Shown: one piece after another, positions 60,780-64,000 of the stretch
How the letters are laid out: the number at the start of each line of letters is the position of its first letter
Position numbering within the stretch: the first letter of the stretch is position 1
Assembly (NCBI RefSeq): GCF_018130825.1
Contig: NZ_JAFCJS010000001.1
Coordinates: 868,001-932,000 of the forward strand
Direction of reading: 5' to 3'
Source: Bradyrhizobium liaoningense
Lineage (GTDB): Bacteria; Pseudomonadota; Alphaproteobacteria; Rhizobiales; Xanthobacteraceae
DNA length: 64,000 bases
Translations under genes and position numbers: made by a program
The notes under the pieces: generated by a model
Seen by the model: only the letters and a program-made list of their open reading frames with translations
Databases searched by the model: none
Told to the model about the DNA's origin: nothing

Positions 60780-62825
60780 ATGTCCAAGCAGTTGAAGCCA
60801 AAAGCAAAAGACGACTTTTTCGGCGGTGATGAGCCGAAGCCCCGCGCCGCCGCCAAGGCGGCGCCGCGCGGAAGCGGCGGGGAAGCCGACTACACCGCAG
60901 CCGACATCGAGGTGCTCGAAGGCCTCGAACCGGTGCGGCGCCGGCCCGGCATGTATATCGGCGGAACCGACGAGAAGGCGCTGCATCACCTGTTCGCCGA
61001 AGTCATCGATAACTCGATGGACGAAGCACTGGCAGGACACGCGACCTTCATCGGAGTCGAGCTGAGCGCAGACGGGTTCCTGACCGTCACCGACAATGGC
61101 CGCGGCATCCCGATCGATCCGCACCCGAAATTCCCGAAGAAGTCGGCGCTCGAAGTCATCATGTGCACGCTGCATTCCGGCGGCAAGTTCGACTCCAAGG
61201 TCTACGAGACCTCGGGCGGTCTGCACGGCGTCGGCATCTCCGTGGTGAACGCCCTCTCCTCGCTACTCGAGGTCGAGGTCGCGCGCAGCCAGAAGCTCTA
61301 CCGCATGACGTTCGAGCGCGGCCATCCCAAGGGCAAGCTCGAGGACCTCGGCAAGATCAACAACCGCCGCGGCACGCGCGTGCGCTTCAAGCCCGACACG
61401 GATATCTTCGGCGCCAAGGCCGCGTTCAAGCCGCAGCGCCTGTTCAAGATGACGCGCTCGAAAGCCTATCTGTTCGGCGGCGTCGAGATCCGCTGGAATT
61501 GCGCGCCCGAGCTGCTCAAGGGCGTCGAGGACGTGCCGGCGGAGGCGACGTTCCACTTCCCCGGTGGCCTCAAGGATTATCTCGCCGCGGCGATCCACGC
61601 CGACACGCTGGTGCATCCGGACATCTTCTCGGGCAAGTCGGGCCGCAACGGCGCGCATGGCGCCTGCGAATGGGCCGTGGCGTGGACCGCGGATGCCGAC
61701 GGCTTCCTGTCCTCCTACACCAACACCGTGCCGACTCCGGATGGCGGTACGCACGAATCCGGCCTGCGCAGCGCCCTGCTGCGCGGCCTGAAGGACCACG
61801 CCGAGCGCGTCGGCCAGGGCAAGCGCGCCGCCTCCGTCACCTCCGAAGACGTGATGGTGGGCGCGGCCGTGATGCTCTCGGTGTTCGTGCGCGAGCCCGA
61901 ATTCCAGGGCCAGACGAAGGATCGTCTTGCCACCGCCGAAGCGCAGCGCATCGTCGAGCAGGCGATGAAGGATCCGTTCGACCATTGGCTGTCGGGCAAT
62001 CCGAACATGGCCAACCGCCTGCTCGACTTCGTCATCGACCGGGCCGAGGAGCGCCTGCGCCGCCGTCAGGAGAAAGAGACGGCGCGCAAGACCGCCGGCA
62101 AGAAGCTGCGCTTGCCCGGCAAGCTCGCCGATTGCACCGATGCCGGCACCGAAGGCTCCGAGCTCTTCATCGTCGAGGGCGACTCGGCAGGCGGCAGCGC
62201 CAAGCAGGCGCGCGACCGCAAGACCCAGGCGGTGCTGCCGCTGCGCGGCAAGATCCTCAACGTCGCCTCGGCGGGCAAGGACAAGCTGACCGCGAACGCG
62301 CAGCTCTCCGATCTCGTGCAGGCGATCGGCTGCGGACAGCTGCTGCACTATCGCGAAGAGGATCTGCGCTATCAGCGCATCATCATCATGACCGACGCCG
62401 ACGTCGACGGCGCCCACATCGCTTCGCTCCTGATCACCTTCTTCTACCGGCAGATGCCGCGGCTGATCGACGAAGGCCACCTCTTCCTCGCGGTGCCGCC
62501 GCTCTACAAGCTGACCCACGGCTCCAAGTCGGTCTACGCCCGCGACGACGCGCACAAGGAGGCGCTGCTCAAGAGCGCGTTCAACGCCAACGCCAAGGTC
62601 GAGGTGAACCGCTTCAAAGGTCTCGGCGAGATGATGCCGGCGCAGCTCAAGGAAACCACCATGGATCCGAGCAAGCGGACGCTGCTCAAGGTGGTGCTGC
62701 TCGCCGACGACCGCGACACGACAGCGGATTCGGTGGAGCGGCTGATGGGCACCAAGGCCGAAGCGCGCTTCGCCTTCATCTCGGACAAGGCCGAATTTGC
62801 CAGCGAGGAGCTGCTCGACGTCTGA
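60780..62825 (+). CDS. parE: DNA topoisomerase IV subunit B
   Basis: 681 residues. The GHKL ATPase has GLEPVRRRPGMYIGG, LFAEVIDNSMDEALAG (Asn78, Asp81), TVTDNGRGIPIDPHPK and GGKFDSKVYETSGGLHGVGISVVNALS. The transducer follows, then the TOPRIM domain with LFIVEGDSAGGSAKQARDR near residue 465 and IIMTDADVDGAHI near 539. With ParC it decatenates chromosomes. GyrB is normally longer, about 800 residues; this length and the 'KSALEVIMCTLHSGGKF' context fit ParE. An intrinsic terminator follows. Confidence 0.95.
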   Translation: MSKQLKPKAKDDFFGGDEPKPRAAAKAAPRGSGGEADYTAADIEVLEGLEPVRRRPGMYIGGTDEKALHHLFAEVIDNSMDEALAGHATFIGVELSADGFLTVTDNGRGIPIDPHPKFPKKSALEVIMCTLHSGGKFDSKVYETSGGLHGVGISVVNALSSLLEVEVARSQKLYRMTFERGHPKGKLEDLGKINNRRGTRVRFKPDTDIFGAKAAFKPQRLFKMTRSKAYLFGGVEIRWNCAPELLKGVEDVPAEATFHFPGGLKDYLAAAIHADTLVHPDIFSGKSGRNGAHGACEWAVAWTADADGFLSSYTNTVPTPDGGTHESGLRSALLRGLKDHAERVGQGKRAASVTSEDVMVGAAVMLSVFVREPEFQGQTKDRLATAEAQRIVEQAMKDPFDHWLSGNPNMANRLLDFVIDRAEERLRRRQEKETARKTAGKKLRLPGKLADCTDAGTEGSELFIVEGDSAGGSAKQARDRKTQAVLPLRGKILNVASAGKDKLTANAQLSDLVQAIGCGQLLHYREEDLRYQRIIIMTDADVDGAHIASLLITFFYRQMPRLIDEGHLFLAVPPLYKLTHGSKSVYARDDAHKEALLKSAFNANAKVEVNRFKGLGEMMPAQLKETTMDPSKRTLLKVVLLADDRDTTADSVERLMGTKAEARFAFISDKAEFASEELLDV

Positions 62826-62847
62826 CGTCGTACGCTCCCGTCAAAAA

Positions 62848-62881
62848 AGCCCCCGGCTCCGTCAGGACCGGGGGCTTTCTT
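62848..62881 (+). terminator. intrinsic terminator of parE
   Basis: AGCCCCCGG (62848-62856) pairs with CCGGGGGCT (62868-62876), then TTCTT. An A-tract before the stem would also make it act on the opposite strand. Confidence 0.9.
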
Positions 62882-63229
62882 CATATGGGAGGCGATACCG
62901 CGCCCCCCCGGCGATTCCTGCCGAAGCGCGACTCGGCCAGCGACTCAGCGGCATCAAGGCCGAGGCAGGATTGCCTCCGTTTCGGACAAAACCGAATTTG
63001 CTAACGAAAACTTACCCGCCACCGGAATTCGAATATCAATCTAACATACTGATATTGTTTAACTATCAGAACACTCGGCGCTACCGCCTTTTAGCCTGAT
63101 CAGCGGGCGTTTTCCGGCAACTGTGCCTGCCCTGCAACAGCATTTGGGCAGGAAACGTCTATAGTCCGGGCATCAGATGACACGGACTTCAGTGCGCTCG
63201 CGCCTGCTACCAAGGTTGGGGATTTTATC
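62882..63229. other. promoter region of the barrel-protein gene, no coding frame supported
   Basis: About 350 bases. An AT-rich segment around 63000-63070 contains the inverted repeat AATATCA (63032-63038) / TGATATT (63050-63056), which could be a regulator site for the downstream gene. No gene or RNA was recognised. Confidence 0.5.
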
Positions 63230-64000
63230 ATGAAGAAGATTTTGCTGGCTCTGACCGCGGTTGCGGCGATGACCGGTTCGGCCTCGGCGGCCGACCTTGC
63301 TGCCCGTCCCTACGTGAAGGCCCCGGTTGCGGCTCCTGTCGCCAACTGGACCGGCTTCTACATCTTCGGCGGCGGCGGCGGCGGACTCTCGGCTTCCGAC
63401 CAACACGTTCAGACCACGGTCGGCGCGATTCCGCTGACCATCGACCAGCGCCAGGGTGGCTCGGGCTGGTTCGGCACCGTCGGTCTCGGCTACGACTGGC
63501 AGTTCAGCGGCACCTGGGTCGCCGGCGTGTTCGCTGACGGTCAGTTCGGCAGCATCCGCGCCACCGTGCAGGATCCGACCCTCGGCATCACTGGCAACCA
63601 GAAGCTGGAAGACTCTTGGGCCGCTGGTGTTCGCCTCGGCTGGCTGGTCGCCCCGAACGTTCTCTCCTACGTCAACGGCGGTTACTCCGGCGCTCACTTC
63701 GGCCAGACCAACTTCATGACCCTGGCTGGCGTTCCCGCCGGTGTCCATCTCAACAGCTACAACCGCAACGGCTGGTTCATCGGCGGCGGCGTCGAGAACA
63801 ACCTGAACATCTTCGGCATCTCCTCGCCCGGCTGGTTCATGAAGACCGAGTATCGTTCGGCCTTCTACAACGCCAAGACCCAGGACATCCTGACCGACGT
63901 TGGCAATCTCCAGGTCGGCAACAGCATCCGCGCCAACACCTGGAACCAGACGATCTCGACTTCGCTGGTCTACCGCTTCAACTGGACCGGTCCGGTCGTC
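63230..64000 (+). CDS. outer membrane beta-barrel protein (Omp25/RopB-like, partial)
   Basis: Reads off the right edge; 257 codons visible and no stop. Signal peptide MKKILLALTAVAAMTGSASAADLAARP is followed by ANWTGFYIFGGGGGGL, the usual N-terminus of this alphaproteobacterial barrel family (N-W-T-G-F-Y-x-G-x-x-x-G). Strands such as GTVGLGYDWQFSGTWVAGVFADGQFG and WFMKTEYRSAFYN alternate polar and aromatic residues. The last visible residues, SLVYRFNWTGPVV, resemble the terminal strand, so little is missing. AAGGTTGGGG precedes the ATG. Confidence 0.9.
   Translation, partial: MKKILLALTAVAAMTGSASAADLAARPYVKAPVAAPVANWTGFYIFGGGGGGLSASDQHVQTTVGAIPLTIDQRQGGSGWFGTVGLGYDWQFSGTWVAGVFADGQFGSIRATVQDPTLGITGNQKLEDSWAAGVRLGWLVAPNVLSYVNGGYSGAHFGQTNFMTLAGVPAGVHLNSYNRNGWFIGGGVENNLNIFGISSPGWFMKTEYRSAFYNAKTQDILTDVGNLQVGNSIRANTWNQTISTSLVYRFNWTGPVV

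Noticed and set aside
63032..63056. Inverted repeat AATATCA/TGATATT as a defined operator
   Set aside because: Only 7-bp arms in AT-rich DNA and no adjacent regulator; noted in the intergenic entry but not raised as a finding.
62797..63099. Plus-strand frame running through the parE terminator
   Set aside because: It overlaps parE and the hairpin and has no protein-like features after 62880.

Overview
The window reads as chromosomal DNA of a Bradyrhizobium-type alphaproteobacterium (Nitrobacteraceae). The evidence is high GC coding sequence, an Omp25/RopB-type outer membrane barrel, a type-I PHA synthase, class II GlpX next to homoserine dehydrogenase, the ArgC type 2 family, PilZ proteins, and imperfect palindromic intergenic repeats of a kind I associate with this group. 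It is mostly ordinary core and accessory chromosome. I see no phage, no insertion sequence transposase, no CRISPR array and no rRNA. One tRNA gene (Glu, TTC) is present.

Layout. 1-5200: a truncated M50 protease, cupin, RidA, an NAD-binding oxidoreductase, GloA, a GST, several very small proteins and a PilZ protein. 5400-10800: tRNA-Glu, membrane proteins, a PilZ protein, a fatty acid desaturase, a PrsW-like protease and an HdeD-like protein. 10850-12140: DAHP synthase (aroG), preceded by what looks like a complete aromatic-amino-acid attenuator with a nearly leaderless leader peptide. 12190-15360: EpmB and EpmA, divergent from their substrate EF-P. 15370-25460: an M23 peptidase, an orphan amino-acid binding protein, a cupin/AhpD-like/MarR group with a twin operator, a lytic transglycosylase, class II aldolase plus SDR, and recJ. 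25740-29900: a soluble receptor with MCP and Cache-like parts, a TAXI-family protein and an L,D-transpeptidase. 30030-36990: a six-gene operon (crotonase-fold protein, CoA transferase, TctC, TctB, TctA, PdxA-family dehydrogenase) divergent from a GntR regulator, with repeated operator-like sites between them. 37170-47290: Tat-exported metallo-beta-lactamase-fold protein, NmrA-like protein, cupin, an RND efflux pair divergent from a TetR regulator with twin operators, TauE/SafE permease, SnoaL-like protein and haloacid dehalogenase. 47420-51080: glpX, hom and an aminotransferase. 51290-54990: lipoprotein, phaC, MAPEG protein and a divergent carbamoyltransferase-like protein. 55100-58530: two different argC genes in tandem, a third argC fragment, and a PaiB-like protein. 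58930-64000: a second Tat MBL protein, a DedA protein, parE, and a porin-like gene cut by the window end.

The most interesting signal is the 10852-11051 leader. A 26-residue open reading frame with the run Y-F-W-Y-F-S-Y is followed by three mutually exclusive pairings ending in an intrinsic terminator just before the aroG start. It has the classic ribosome-mediated attenuation layout, responsive to Tyr/Phe/Trp supply together, and its promoter would place the transcript start at or within a base of the leader AUG. Next come the GntR-controlled uptake/CoA cluster with unusual catalytic residues, the argC duplication remnant, and three well-formed twin or triple operator arrays. Function calls rest on motifs and family knowledge read by eye; no database search was run.
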